A stretch of DNA of 64,000 nt from Metopolophium dirhodum (GCF_019925205.1 NC_083564.1:6453491-6517490), one strand, 5' to 3'; shown: positions 12,070 to 27,570, counted from the first letter of the stretch. Notes: generated from the sequence alone by a model not told the origin. A program made the numbers and translations.

Positions 12070-15000
12070 ATAGAACACAATTTTATAAAGTTTCCTAAAG
12101 ATGAAATAAATTAACTGGTTTATATAACTTTTTTACGACAATGTGTTTGTAATTTGGTCATATTATCCCTAATATTTAAAGTTCCACTCGAATCTCGTTT
12201 GTGTTCTACATTGCCGTATTGATAAATTTTGAAAACAGATATATCAATAGATCAGGGTTGATTTATGTTTGTCGCCGATACGACTAGATTGGGTACTGAT
12301 ATAAGTAGACATAATATTATTCTGTTTTCTGTAATTGTTTTTTATGCTATTTTAATTGAACTAGTTTAAAATAGTTTTAATAATCAACTTTTACGAAATA
12401 GATGATTGTAACCTACAGGGCTTCGCCATCTTTGTTATGAAACTGTATAATATAATATAAATACAATATGTACAATAAGGTTAACTTTTATAATGGGTAT
12501 AGTATTGGCATAATAATATGATATTTTTTTCGCAATTTAAAGTATTTTTCGGTTGAATTTCGTTTGAGGTAAACATTCACGTTTGGTTGAAAGTATAATA
12601 CAATTATACATTATGCATACCGAACATGTTTGTGTCTGACACTTGCAGCAACAGCTGATACAACGTATATTATAAGGTCTCTTCTCCGCTGCAGAGCATT
12701 GATAAATGTAATATTTTCGGTCACCCCGAGGTCAAGTAATTTTTCGTGTGTCGCCCTTGTTTATGTGAAAGCCTAATCCTCGTCGGTCCGGAAGCTTTCA
12801 TTTTCGCACCGAGGTTTTAATGAAAAGCATAACGCTCGGCACCGCCCTAGGAAATCCACTGCCTGGCCAAGAGCCCCTTTTTCCTCTCTGGTGTCTCATT
12901 AAACAGACTTAAATGAAAACCAGACCCGCTAATCTTCTCAGTCGTATCAGTCGCTGTCAAAACGAACACAGACAAATCCGTCACCCGCACCCACACACCC
13001 ACACATATAATATTATACACACTTACGCGTATACACCGCATAACCGACCATCTTATTCAGTCTCTTATCTTTTTCTCTTATTCTCATCCATCACAATTTC
13101 AAGAAAATAATCTCGTTCGTTTCCGTCTCCTTTTTGAGTTTTCAATTCGCACACGATTAAATTAATGAAATATTATTTGATAGGAAAAAAAATAATAAAA
13201 TAAAAGTAGTACGAGATCTTTGATGTAGCGGTGCGCGATATAGACGATGATTAGATTGTGATTTCTGCGGGACAGGTATATGCACCAATAAACGCGTATT
13301 TCTAAACTCGCCTTAACATGAAAGGTATAGGTATATAATGCGTCGTATGGAGTATGAAATGTATAGTAGCTAATGACACGAGACCGAAACGTATAGGTAT
13401 TCACAAATGGCTTACGAGTATTATATTATTATTATTATTAGAGAGATGAATGTCGAGCGTACGGTAAAAACTCGAGTACTTTTATAACCTGTTATATGGA
13501 TTCTCCGGAAAAAAAAATCATCTTACATTTCTCGGGGATGTCGCTATTGGAGGGAATAAAATATATATCCGACCGAGTGTAAATCGTGATGGATTAATCT
13601 TTCACAGACCGATGAGTGACATTGGAAATAAAATATTTAGATACGTAAATATAAAATATAGTAGTACATAGGTACTATATATTATAATATAAATATATAT
13701 ACGTACCTACGACGAGTACATGTGTTATAATTATAATCATTTTATGTTATTATTACGTCGTGTCGTCACGTATTTCATTAAAATTTAAAATTTGATAACT
13801 CAGTTCTATGAAGAGTAGGTAATTTATATTTGATTTGTCGAATCGTTCATATATTGCTTTTTATTATTATTATTTTTTTTATATAAAATATAATATCTAT
13901 AAGCATTGACACATTAGTTATTCGTTTGAAATCGATGTAGGTAGTAGTATGTATAATGTATACATATATGTATATCATTTTTATTTTTGCCCTACTGGTA
14001 AATTAAAAAAAATATATATATTTGAATATTAAGTAAATTGGTTTATTTTACAATGATACATGTAACGATGGTATATCTATGGCAATAGCAGTTGGTACAC
14101 TTTGTATAATTTATTATTATTATTATTATTATTGGTCGATTTCATGTAAGTAAGTCCCAACGCTAAGAAATAATCGTAATAATATATTACAATCATAAAT
14201 GCTGTAGGTACATAATCCGATATATTTGGTAAATCCCTGTATTTAATATAATATGACCATTAATATCCTCAAATGTAAGCGTGTGTGGTATTGTTATAAT
14301 ATCCTTCAACGCATTTATACTCGGAAGATCCCCATAATGACGGCGATTTAATGAACTCATTAAGAAGAAAATACAGTTGAGCTATTTTTTTTTTTTTTTA
14401 ATAACTGTTTTAGCACCTACGAACGTTTACACGTTTCATAAAATAACAAAATATTAATGTTTGTTATTGTTATAGACTAAAAACTAACTGACTCGCAGTC
14501 GGAAAAAAACCGATAATATACCTATATCTCTAGACTCTTGACGTTGTAGCGGGAGCTATACACTTGTCACTTAAATATCATGCTGTATAAATACTTTAAT
14601 TTTAATTATAGGAATAAGTACTCAGACACCCACTTAAATAATTATACGTTTTATCTAAAGCGCCTTTACGATAATTGTATTCGACAACATTATTTCAGAA
14701 CTCGGAGTAAGATTAACTGTAAAACAGTGTAAACAATTACTATCAATAAATAACGATATGTGGAATTGGTACATTAAACTAATATGATAATTATTAAACA
14801 TCAATAAAATTAAACTTAGAGGATGAAAAATAATCAATATAATATAATGCTGTTGTAAAGAAAATTAACGAGATGATTTAGGCTGGAATTGATTTGATTA
14901 CGACCAACTCGATTCGTCCTTGACGTGTCTTTACATTAATTCATTACAATCCGGTACACAAGTATATTATATTACAAAAATATATTGCAAATACTATTTC

Positions 15001-18000
15001 AACTGAATATCTATTGTAATAAATATAATATAATTGGTCAATGGTCAATGTATATTACCTTTAATATTGGATTATCAGTGCGATTATTCGTTTGATTTAA
15101 TCTCAACAAAATATCAATTCTTATATGATATCCCTACCTATATACGTATTTCAGTGATAGCAAAATATCATCGTAATATCTTAACGCCGGTTGATCGTAA
15201 TTCACTGTTTTCAGTAAATAACCTACCAAATGGTAAATATTTTAACTCACAAGTATGTTATATTGTAGTTAGGTGTTTTTCGTTCATTTTACAATAACAT
15301 TATGTAAATTGAATTAAGCTTTTGGTCTTACAGTGCTACAAACTGCTGCAGTAATTAAAAGGGTACACAATTACTTTTGACTGTTGAGTGATCTTATCAG
15401 ATATTTATTTGGTATACATTAAATATTTTACATAACATATTCGTTTCTTGAATAATTCATACTTGTAAGAATGTTAATTTATTTTAACAGTAGGTATAGT
15501 CATATCTGAAAAGTAAAATATAACTCTTTAGTCTTATTCACAACGTTAAACTGGAAGGCTACGTACAGAATCCTACGGACCATGATATTATTATGACAAA
15601 TTGTATTTTGGTGAAATTGTATTGTTTTATTAAATTTACAAACAAAAAAGTTATTTAAAAACAGTAAATTATCGATACAAATAATTCAATAGTACCTATT
15701 TGCTGAAGAGGATTTTCTTCTTAACATTTATTGTTATGAAATTACTCCTATTCGTGTTAATTTGAACTTATTTAAAATATAATTTTTATAAGAAATTATA
15801 TTTATTTATATTTCTGAAGAATAATATTGTAAACAGTTAATAATATAACTTTCAGTAGAACTTAAATTTTATATAATTTATAAAAGTAATTTTGTTTCGA
15901 GTGGAATGAAAAGTAAGATTATTATTTATACTTAATTATTATTCAAAACTTAAAATCAGTATGTCTGTATTATTAAAATGTTATCGTTTAATAGGTTTAA
16001 TTTTAAATTGAAGTGGTCATCGATTTGATATTATAAGTTATAAGTAAATCAAAAAACTAAATCAATACATTGCATTTATGATACATTCTTAATACAACAA
16101 CAAATATTAAACATTATACTTTTGACTTTTGAGTTTTGATGTTATATTTCAATTAGTGTCACGCACATTTATATATTTTATTCTAAAAAAAAAAAAAGTT
16201 TTTTTTTCAATCACAATATTGAGGTATTTTTATTCTTACCAAAACAAATGGGATTTTCTTTTACTGTAAATACGTATATACTGTATGTGTGCGTGTACTG
16301 TTCTACATGTTCCCCGGTTGAGTGAACGCATCAGCATGATGTTTGTTGACATTTTGTTTCATGATTTCCTTTTGTTTGAAATCTTTGAAATGGATTCGGT
16401 AAAAAGACACTTCCATGGTTTCTATAACGACGTACCTACCACGCAATACAGAAGTAACAACAACATAATTTATCTGCTAAGCTGAAAATAAAATAAATTT
16501 CGTTAATCGAATATGATACATTTATTTACATATAGGTATTAAGCTGCAACGGTATCATTTTGTCCGCAATTAAATCTGTTCCACCGGGTTTAAAAATGTG
16601 AAATCGTTTGCTATAATAATTTAATTAAGCATTATGAATGTATTTTTTTTTTTTTATCAAAATATGTTTAGATAATGTTGAATAATTGTTACGACTAATG
16701 GTTGTTTACCATGACTGCTAAAAATATAATTCGAAAAATTGTATCATTGGGGGCAAAATTATTACCTACCTACTAGATAAAACTATGAGCTATAAATTAT
16801 AATATTTATTATATCCGTTAGAATATTATTATATTAGAGAAAATAAGAGCTAATAATTGAATAAAAAACTGTTTTAATGATTGTGGGGTTATTAAGAGTC
16901 ATTTCATAAGGTTAAAGTCATTTTGTGGTTTCTATTGAAAATCATATGATCTATTTGTTATTATTACAGACAGAACAGATTGTTATTGAAATAATTGATT
17001 AAATGTACATTTGATATTTTAATTTCTATAATCAGTTAATTTAGAATTGCTTTCCATTTTTATTTCATCATATTTATGTCAATAAATGTTTATTTTAAAA
17101 TTATTATTAATCTTTAGTTCGCTTCGACAAATTGTGATAGTTTGTACAACTTCTATTTATATATATATAGATTTATTAAGTGCACAATTTTATTTAATAT
17201 TTCAGAAACAATAGCATTTTTAGTGCTAACATTTAGGCAGGGTAAAAATTTGAATGTAATATAATATTTTACATGAACGAGTGAACGAAAACTGAATTTT
17301 TTCTATATAAATAATATAGGGGATGGTTTTTTACACAAATCATTTTTCCAGTTAATCGTAATTATTTTTATACCATAATTATTTTAAATCTACCTTGTTG
17401 TATTATTCATCGGAAGAAAAGCATAAACGTTTTATTCCTTATATTATTATACATAAATAAAAATTATTTCTTTTTATTCATAATATATATGAATGTATTA
17501 ATCTTGAATATAGAGAAATTTTTTTTTAAAACTATTGTTAGTAATCAAAGAAAAATGCATAAATAGTATTCCTGGATTTACCTTGTAAGTATAAAGGTAT
17601 ACATATACACGTGTATATATATATATACAATATGTATTACTACTGAAATTTACTTGGTTAGTACGTTAAAATTAATGGAATTGTAGGTATATCTTTTCAA
17701 ATTTAATTTTTTTTTAATACCTAGGTAATGCAACACTTTTAAATCACATTAATATTCATTTAGACATTATCCATTACCGGTTTGCATTTATACGGTTAAC
17801 AATTTTGATTAAATTTACGTTATCTTAGTCAAATTATTGTCTTAGGATGATATTTATAATGTGTTTGTCCGTCATTAAATACAGTTTTGATGCCATTTGT
17901 GCTCAGTAATCATATGCATACTAATTTCTAAATAATATTGTTTGTATAGTTCTGCACACTACTATTATAATTATTAAGTTTTACGTACATAACCTATTCC

Positions 18001-18599
18001 CACATGCATTATCAAAATATTATTATTTTATAGTCCACGCATATAGACATAATATATAGTAACAATAATTCTATGATATTATGTAAGACATAAAACCGTA
18101 GTTGTTCAAATATACATACTACAAGATGAAGTTTAATTCCATAACCGACCCCATAATATAATAACATGATAGAATATAGTGATAATATAGTTTTTTTTAA
18201 TAAACAATATCTAAGAAAAACAAGGCGTGATCTTATATACGCCATTGGAATTCGGAGGTAAACATTATTAAAATATATAGTTTTTAATGATTATAATTAA
18301 TATTTTGGTAAAAGCTTATAAACCGTGAATAACAATAGATTAATTTCTACAGATTTAAATTTAAAAAAAAAAACATGCCAACACATAATAATATAATATT
18401 ATTTTAATTTAATATTATATCATAATATGAAACGAGTGAAGTAGTGAAATGGCTTGGAGTATCCCTCAAAATACGTGCGGTCCACCTCCGCATCTCCAAA
18501 TCTACCTAAATTGTAGAAAAGCGCTTTTAAAATTATGAATGTGATGATAGAATAGCACTGCGCGTACACATTGTAATATTTATATTTGATATATTCTGA

Positions 18600-19320
18600 C
18601 GTGTGAGAGACGGAGATTTCTTATATTCTCAATATTTAACACCTATACATATTATATCGGTGGTCGCCGTTATCCTTTGCACGGATTACGGTTTATTGTC
18701 GTGAGGGGCGAAGGAAAATAAAAACAATAACGAAAAACAAAGATGGCGAAATGGAAAACAAACGCGGTGTGACCGTCAGAAAATGGTATTTGATCGTGTT
18801 TAGCGAACACGTCGATTACGGTAGAAAACTGAGATTATCCGATTCCGACGTCTTGCAGCGGTATAATTCCCACGAACCGATTGAAAGCAAACAAGCCACC
18901 GACGCCGCCGCCGCCACCGGTCTGTGAGCACACCCCGTCGAACTCGCCCACACACCTGCCCACGCACCCACACGGTCGGCCCGACAATCGCCACACCACT
19001 TCGCCGTCGGCCATCGACACACATAAAGTCACATTATAAATATTGTACATTATAATAATGGTCCGTCCGAGTGCGGGTCTGTTTTTTTTCCCCACCAACG
19101 GGATTTGTTTCAGGCCACCAAAGTCCAGTTGAAGTGTGTAAATATGTATACAACTAACGGGGGACGCGGAGGGATTGTTATTTCTGTTCGGTTTACCATG
19201 CGGCACTTATATAGGAAGGTTGTAACTCGGCCGCCGGGAAGTTCGTGAAAATGAACGAATTGTATTTTTCGCAAGCAGAAAAACAATAAAAACTAATCCC
19301 GTGGCCGAGTAAAATCGGAT
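18600..19320. other. CpG-rich block, possible regulatory or untranslated exon DNA
   Basis: This block has clear GC and CpG enrichment (about 18880-19020), including a GCC-repeat stretch. A mini-frame begins in a fair context at about 18733 (AAGATGGCG) but stops after 8 codons. Minus-strand frames across 18800-19206 are Arg/Gly/Val-rich in the way GC-rich non-coding DNA translates, and they match nothing I know. It could be a non-coding first exon or promoter. That is inference only. Confidence 0.3.
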
Positions 19321-22300
19321 TAAACTTTTCGAATATTTTTCACCTCCTCAAGTTAATAGTGTTTTTTTTTTTATATATATAACGCGTTTAAACGAAGTCA
19401 AATTAAATAATGAATTTCGCGTAGGACGCGTATAAACTAATCAATTAAACGTCTTATTGCGTGTTTTCGATTAAACTGATACTTTTGTATATTGATGATA
19501 TTATTATATATTATTATATGTAGGGTTATTATATATAGACCATATACAGGGCATAGATAATCTTAATGTATATATTGTAATTTTTGGTGTACTCCTCCGC
19601 GCCGATGCGATTTTGGGTTAATTTTTTCAACCTATCGTACATCGTTCAATATTAAAATTATGTCGACACGGCGTTATGGATATTGGTGACTTCGCTAAAC
19701 CACTTTCCGTTTTTTTTATCCATTATCACTAATAATATATAATATTATTATTAAAATTTCAGCGTATACTATATAATATATAGTATAATATATCCAAGCT
19801 AAAAATACACTACCAATTTAACCGTGGACTCATTAAATATTCTAGAAAAAAAATGAAGAATATTCAATTTTTCAAAATGTTTTGCTTTCGTTTTACAAAT
19901 GAAATCAATTTCCATGATGAAGCTGGACCCAACGAGGACCCATCATTCCTGTTTTGAATTATAATTATTTTATTTTATTTATATTATAAATGCATTATAA
20001 TAAATTAAATTATTATTATTATTATGATTATTACTACTTTTCAATGTCATTTTTACTATTTTCTATTTTAAATTGTTAAATATTTGCTTGTTTTAGTGTT
20101 TTCATATTTGAATTGAAGCAACTCGTATATATATGTAAAAAATGTACTTCTTCGATTGTAATTTATCTTACTGTTATCCAACTGCTGTAATCATAATCAT
20201 TGGCCACAGTGATATACCGATATACTGTGTATAATAAATAAATATTATGATATAGGTGATTGTTCAACTATTATAAACTTAAGTTTAGGCCCACGAAAAT
20301 AATAAATTAATATAATAATACTATGTTTATTAAAAATTTGGGTCATCCGTATTATATATAGATATTATATTATGATATGAAAACCGTGATTCGTATACGA
20401 CTGCACCGAACGCTTTGTTTTGTAGAGTAGTCTCGTGGTATCAGCCTAATAATAAATTCTTCGGCATTTCAAAGGGACAGACAATTTGTTTCTGGGCTTC
20501 GAAATCTTACGGATCGGCGAAAAAGATTAGGTTGGACAAGACGGAAGGGAAAATGGGAAAAAACGGTGCCATCGGGAATAATTCGACAGAATTGGCGTTC
20601 GGCTAGAGAACGCAAACTTCTTATGTCACTTTGTTGGTTCTATACAATAAGGCTACCAGTATTGTTAGAACAGGCGATTTAGAAAAGGGGTGAAGGGTAG
20701 GATTAAACCCGAAGAAGACCGACTTTTGTTTTTTGGACAATAAATTGATATTTTTTTTTATACTTAACGAACGACACATTTCTCATACAAAAATATATTT
20801 TATTGGTCGGTTTGGTAATAATAATATACCGTTCGACAACATCCATTCTGTAATTTATGACAAACGATAAATATCTTGCTGTGTTTTATTGATGTAATAG
20901 TATATTATTCCGGGTGTGTCGAATTATATACATTTTGCCTTCGGAGAAAAAAAGATATTCTCTTTTAGCGAATTCCAAATTATTTCTACATAAAATGATA
21001 AAATATTAACAAAATAGAACTTTAGAATATGAATTTGTTCCGTTACATTTATTTTATACTTTCCATAGTTTCTGAAATAATTTCACTCCGATATTATATG
21101 ACAATAAAACCGAGCGCATTCTTGGTGCCTGCAATTCATATAAATTAAAATTATAATACAATTAAAATATATATATATATATATATATGACTCCGAGGCA
21201 ATAGAATTTCTCGGGTTATATTTTGACAGATAAGATTATTCACCCTTAATTAAAACTTTAGTAAAATACGACGACTTTAAAATTAATTGAATAAAATATT
21301 CACCACTATAATACATGACACTTTAAAAAAGAATTCTTTTAATTCAGTAAACCAAATAAACAATGTTAATTCGTGGTGCATCAAAGTTTATACAAAATTC
21401 AAATTAACTTGATGAATTGCAACTTATTTTTCTCTTGCACAAAACTTGTTTCATTAATTATAATTTTAAATATTTATTTCTAGACAACGCATTAATTCTT
21501 TTAATACAAAATAGTTATTCAAATCAAAAAAAATCATTTTTTATAACCATACAAATATTTTATACCGTAATATTGAAATATTATAAATTATAATTACCAT
21601 TAAACCAAAGCAGAATTGCGAGTCAAGTGAAAAGTTCTAAATCGAGATTTTATTTTAAAAGGCACTTATTGCACATGAATTAAATTAAAATGCGCATCTC
21701 TAATGGTTGAAACCAATATCAAGGTTTTAAAAGTTACAGGCGACTGAGTTGAACATTTTAAGTTCATAATAGTCTCTTTGACGATTAATTTAATCGATCT
21801 ACGAATATGAAATAGAATTGTATAATATTAAAAAAATATTTTCAATCACTCGTATAATGTTTTTTATGACACAAATAAAAATAATGTCTAAACGTTTTTT
21901 TAATATTCTGCAATTAATGTGTATTCAATTTTTTTATTGACGCAATACTTCAACGACATAATTTTCGTAAAATACATAGGTACATTAGTAATATTCTTAA
22001 ATTTACTGATTAGAATATTTTATGATATCCTATACTATTAAAAGACATCGTAACTAATAATGTTTAAAAGACTGTCGTCTAGAGGAAATACGATGGTCTT
22101 CTGCAGGGTGAAAATTAAAAATGAATTACTCTGAACTATTCGGAATCGCAACTGTTCGCTATTTTTATTTTTATTTGCTAACATGAAAGTCGAAGCTTTT
22201 TAATCAGTGCCTATTAAAGTGTTTTGTACACGATAGCGACGTATGTTTTTTGTTAAGTTTTGTTGGATCTAATTTACGGACGGTCTAATACTTAACGATG

Positions 22301-25300
22301 TGTTTTTGATACATTCAAGGTATTACAATATATTATGATACGTAAATAGTTATTATTTGAACATTATAATGAACAACAAATTATAGTGCATTTCAATAAA
22401 ATAATATATTATGTATACCATTATTTAATAAATATTATGAGTAATCGCGTATTATAAGGGTATTAAGTTGAATTTATACGAGAACAAGTGAATCATATTA
22501 TATTTTTAAATTTAAAAAAGCCTGTCCTGGACTGAAATAAAAAAAAAATAATGCATTTTTATATCATTAGAATATTTTAATTATTACTTTTTATGTACCT
22601 ATTTAAAAACACTTACATTAAAGCAATAACTGTTTGCGTTGAAAAAATATTTCAAACTTTAATTATTGCTGCATATTATGAATGTAATACGAAATTGATT
22701 TGCTACTGTATAATTTTTGATTGTTATATTATAATTTCGAAAAAATATCCGTAGTTTTAAAATTCATATTATTGCTAACCCTATTTAATATAAATAACCA
22801 TAAAAAAAAAAATAAAACATTCAAAAACGTTAAGCCGAGGTGGAAAATGCTCAATTAGCATTTGTTTTGAACTTATGAATAAACAGATATTGACCACCCA
22901 GACTCGGTCCCAAAATTCATTAAAAATATAATAGTCATTCTGAAAGTAGCTGTTGAATAAATTAAACATTATAATATGTAATATAATATGTTTACGTATG
23001 TAGGACAATTTTAATAATACATTAGGCGCTACTGAAAATCACAAGAAAAATGAACAGTAATTCGTTCTGTAAATCATTTTTCTTGTTAAGTTCGTATTTA
23101 TTATCAGCTAACACACATACAGTGTATAATATACAAGAATACGTCCATAAAATTATGATAATAAAATAATTATAACAATTCATATTAATTTTTTTCAATC
23201 TCACAGTCTACCTTTAATATCAACATACAATGTGATAATTTAATACTACACTATTCAATAATAGAGATAAACGAACATTTTGAAATTGATTAATTTTGAA
23301 AATACCATAAAATAATATTTTTTCAAAAACAAATGAACCAATATTGTAGTATTAAATATTAAGTGATAACCTTGACAATTGTGTTTATGTTTGATTAAAT
23401 ATTAATACAATAATTGTGAAGTATAAAAATCCGATATTGATGGTCAATTTGTTTTGGTTGTTTTCTTTTCGACCCAGCTTAAACTTTGACAAACAATCTT
23501 AACTTGTCAGGTCTGCTCAGTCGTTAGTTTACTTAAGGTTTAAGATCAACCATGACGTTAACAAATAAATCGAAATCATATTTTCTTTTCGTTACAAATT
23601 GGAAATGAAAATCGTTAAAGAACAGGATAAAAACAATATGATATATTATACGATTAATACCGTATTACATAATGCTTTATCTAAAGTAACTAAAGTAAAA
23701 AAAAAAAAGGTAAAGTAATATCTGATGTACATTTTCTTGTAAAACAATATGATAAGTTGTGTCTTAATATTATTTTGATATAAGAATATTAAAAATAAAA
23801 ATCGATAACGCTTTAACCTAACCTAATCTTGTATCGAGTCGAAATTAAAATAACTGATTAATATTGCAATTGGTTTTACAAAAACATTTTGGAATTAACG
23901 ACCTAGGTACCTACTAACAGTGCTTATGTTTATTGATAGTCACGTTTAGTTTTAAAACAAATAACATTTTTCTTTTGAAAAACTTTATAAGAACTTGGGA
24001 AAGCAAGTTAAATAGCAGTTTATTTTTTTCGTGAAACGAATACCATTATGAATTTTAAGTTCGACATAGATTATATTTTAGGTATTGTGTGATAGCGGAA
24101 TATTTTATAATAATCAATCATTGAAAGTAATGTTCATAGTTTCATATTTTTATTTAATATAAAAAAATACCCCCCTAGCACACAAGTACACAACTATATA
24201 ACCACTCGAGTGGCCTGCTCTAAAGTCTATATAGGTACTCGCACAACGTTTTAAGCACCTATATTACATACTTGTAAGGTCAACATTGTAAATATCATGT
24301 TTAATATTAAATATTAAATATTAATAATCTTCATGTGCAGCATATTGTAAAAAACAAAAAAAAAACCAAACCTAGAAAGACGACTTCCTAATTTCATTTT
24401 TAGAAGCCTCTTATAAAAATGTTCTTTTTATAAGATAAAAACAAATATAAAACCGTTTAATACAACATAATATTATATTAATATTGATTTGAATGCTACG
24501 AGGCTCAAATAAATATTGCATGCAACGTTTCGTCGTTTTATACATTTGGAAATATATATTAAATAATATAAACAGACAAGACATTTTTATTTTTGATGTC
24601 TAAAAGCTGGTATTATACTCATATAATAGTTGTGCACCCATATAGGTTTTATTACTGTTTTTGCTCCTTTACTTACATTCTACTTTTATTGTTTTATATT
24701 CAGGTTCAAATTCAATGTTAACAAAACATTGGTGGAGGTTAAATAATAAATTTTAGTCGTATCGCATTGCGTTATAAACATTGAAATAATTTCACACACA
24801 TCTTTGTTATTATTAATAAACGGGTAATAAAAATAAACCTTCTAACTATAAGTGCCCACTGCAATTAATAAAGGCCAGCTCGACAAAATTGATATAATTG
24901 AATTAATTTATTAATGCGATACAGATACCGTATCGGAATTCAACTTGGTAAGATATATTATATATTATGTGTATTTTAATGATATCATATTATCACATGT
25001 GTACCCGATTTTTAACTACCTATCCTTAAGCATTGTTACTTATCTTGATTAAATTGACTTTTGAAATTTACGAAATGTTTCGTAATTTTTTTTGTTTCGT
25101 GTATACAGTCGTTTTTCATCTAAATAAAAAAAGAAATGTCAATACGATAGTTAATAATTGGAAATTTATTGTTGTTTGATTCGATATTTTTATCACGTTC
25201 ACCTTTACGTGAAAATAAATTGACTTTCATATGACTCCTATGTTTATAATATAAACAACGTATTTAATATTAAATCATGTATTAATAAACGTCATATTAT

Positions 25301-25756
25301 AATATATGTCTGTATATTATATCTTTCTTTCAAGGTGCGGCTTGTATAAAATAAATAACTGTAACTCTGTGAAATCATTACAAAAACAGTTGTGAAAGAT
25401 TGTGTCTTTTAACTCCGCACCTTACTTTAACGATCTCGGAACTATAAACACGTAATTTAATTTATTTGGGCACTTAAATAAAGTTAACGAACACATAGAA
25501 AAACCATATATTATGCATACATTTTAAGTTAACTTTATAGATAAGTACAAATAATATTAGTCGTTTGTTAAAGGAATAATTAGTAACTTTTCGAACATAA
25601 ATAATTATTGTGAACATATATTATAATATTCATCTTTAATTTATTTATTATCTGCTGGTAATGACATAACGTAGGTGGGTACAAAAAGTATGCGAAATGT
25701 TGAAATTGCACGTCGTGTTAAAATAATGAATTAATTATATTATTTATCATTTTCAG
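19321..25756. other. AT-rich non-coding DNA upstream of the first recognised exon
   Basis: There is no convincing exon. An open frame at about 20415-20606 has mixed codon use but no ATG start, no clear splice sites and no recognisable motif. Near-perfect AT palindromes occur, such as TATACTATATAATATATAG around 19764-19790. If exon 1 of the calcium-channel-like gene lies further upstream, this is part of an intron of at least 25.7 kb. Confidence 0.55.
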
Positions 25757-25880
25757 ATTTTCGATCGTTGTCATGCAAATATATACGGTATACTAGTGAC
25801 TGGGATTTGGACTTGGCCAAAGAAGACATTGGCATTGATTCGGATGTTTACTTCACACAATCATTTGTGGCCAAGATGAG
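25757..25880 (+). CDS. Internal exon of a calcium-channel gamma-subunit (TARP/stargazin)-like gene
   Basis: What is seen: a 124-bp open segment preceded by TTTATCATTTTCAG and followed by GTATGA, so both splice signals are good. It is read in the frame that leaves 2 bases at each end (phase 1 in, phase 2 out), because one of the other two frames has an early stop and the other ends in TGA. It encodes 40 residues beginning FRSLSCKYIRYTSDWD, then an acidic stretch (LDLAKEDIGIDSD), then VYFTQSFVAKM plus the start of an Arg codon. In the family, the segment just before TM2 is the end of the first extracellular loop, with a Cys and an acidic patch and then a Y-F...A..R motif, as in stargazin and gamma-5/7. 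The protein would sit in the plasma membrane as an auxiliary subunit of calcium channels or glutamate receptors. Identity rests mostly on the next exon. Other PMP22/claudin-fold proteins (GSG1L-like, claudin-domain) cannot be excluded. Confidence 0.72.
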
Positions 25881-26139
25881 GTATGATTTGTTCAATTTAT
25901 AAGCAAAACAATTATCGTATAATAATATTTGCTCGACTTCGCATTTCGGTAAAACGACAAATATATATTAATAATTATACATTTATATTTATTTTTAAAG
26001 TGCAATACTTTTATTGTTGTACATTTTAATTCTGAAAAATGTTTTAAAGTTTTATTACTACGGCCGATAAGATTAATTTTATGAAGTTTAGACGTAATCA
26101 TCGCAATTTCTAGCATAAAATATTGACATTATACAGGAA

Positions 26140-26510
26140 CTATTGTACTGCGGGTGGATCATAAATTAAAATTATCCAAATAAACTACATGTCGAGTTGA
26201 TGGTAACTAATTTCTCACCGGGTAATGGGTCGCATCCAACGGCCACAAATCAACACTACGTCGGAGGGGAAGAGGAAACACAAATTTTATCACGTATCTA
26301 AACTTTCCCTCTTCCTTCTAGACCTTGGTGGATTTGGACCCAAGTTACAGTGTATCCTAAGCGCAGATACAATCGCCGAAGTTTCCCTATAAAGTGCGTC
26401 CATAGGAATTTCCTCGGTACTATAAACATTAGGACTGTGTGGTTAACTTCCAGGGCTTCGCTGGATTTCGTTATAGAGCTTTTCAACTATTGTAATTTTA
26501 TTGAATACAT
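26140..26510. other. Less AT-rich patch, probable repeat debris
   Basis: The patch around 26210-26470 is richer in G+C than the surrounding intron and has one 62-codon minus-strand frame (26298-26486) without recognisable motifs. The phrase CCAGGGCTTCGCTGG (about 26452-26466) partly recurs as CAGGGCTTCGCCA near 12416-12428. That suggests an interspersed repeat, but I cannot name it. Confidence 0.25.
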
Positions 26511-27382
26511 TGACTTGAAATAAACAAAATACAATTTCTGGAATATTTTTACTGTGTAAATTCGACGGGATCGAGGTTTAAGACTTGACTTTGAAATCGA
26601 CATGGAGTTAAACGCGTATATATATTATAATATATTCCGGTTCTTTCTAAATTCAGACTTGTTCTTTATTGAAACTAAAAACAATACTGAAAAACCGAGA
26701 ATATATATAATATTATATCACGATTGTAGGAACTTGTATTACTAATTTTGGATTCAGCATCAATATCTTGGAAGTAATAAGTTTCTAACAACATGACGCC
26801 ATTATTTTTAAATGCAATAATTTTCATGGTAACGCGTATATTAGGTTAAGTATAGTTTTTGAAAAAAAAAAATAATATATCATAAAGTTACAAGAAAATA
26901 CCAAACCTAACTTAATTGTTTGTTTTGTTAAGTGTTTAGTTATATAACATAATAACAATATAACGTATACACTTTAATACTGTTCAATGTTAGATGCAAC
27001 TTAAAATAGTTCAATTTGTTATTAAACTGATAGGTCTATTTATTTTAGTAAAAAATTCCACATTTTCGTAAATATTATAAAAAAAAAAAACGGAAAACGA
27101 GAATTTTTACTCCACAATTCCGGGTTTTGACAAGGTTTTTTGTTATTATTGTAATTTAAAAATAAACAACTGCCAAACCTTGACATTTTCATCAAATATT
27201 AATGTTAGTATTTTCTATACAAGTTCTCTCATACATTTTACTATATGAAATAGTATTAAATCAATAATTATTTTTTCTATAAAATTCGATCTGTTTTTAG
27301 CAAAAATTAGTTCAATCCACCGTTTTTACTAACAGAAAAATAAATCGCTATTAGCAATAGTAATATTATAACATATATATCC

Positions 27383-27570
27383 TTAAAAAATGTTAGGCCG
27401 ACAAACTGACTCCGCATAGATTCGTTTTTCATCGTATTCATAATGATTTATCATTGCATTTGAAATTTAACACATCCATTACAGTGGTCAGTGACCTACT
27501 CGATGATGAGTACACAAAAAACCTACAACTATACAGCAGAACTTACAGACTTCCCAGTATTTTGTTTTAT
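27383..27570 (+). repeat. Interspersed repeat family R1, 3'-end fragment
   Basis: It shares, in order, ACTGACTCCGC...AGATTCGTTTTTC, then TTTAACACATCCATTACAGT, then TGACCTAC and ACAGCAGA with the end of the copies at 28090, 33600 (opposite strand) and 39091. Only the terminal part is recognisable here. Confidence 0.7.

Larger units (their letters stand above)
9011..18600. other. AT-rich non-coding DNA with one hAT-type MITE
   Basis: No exon-like segment was found. It holds a CA microsatellite (10522-10558), a hAT-type MITE (11429-12069), a short less AT-rich patch at about 12650-13130 with no coding signal, and ATT/AT simple repeats (about 13424-13440, 14111-14133, 17605-17627). The aphid-type palindrome AGGTACCT occurs at about 10105 and 10353. 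Confidence 0.6.

Noticed and set aside
20415..20606. 63-codon plus-strand frame with mixed codon use
   Set aside because: It has no ATG start and no clear acceptor or donor, and the peptide resembles nothing I know. Too weak to call an exon.
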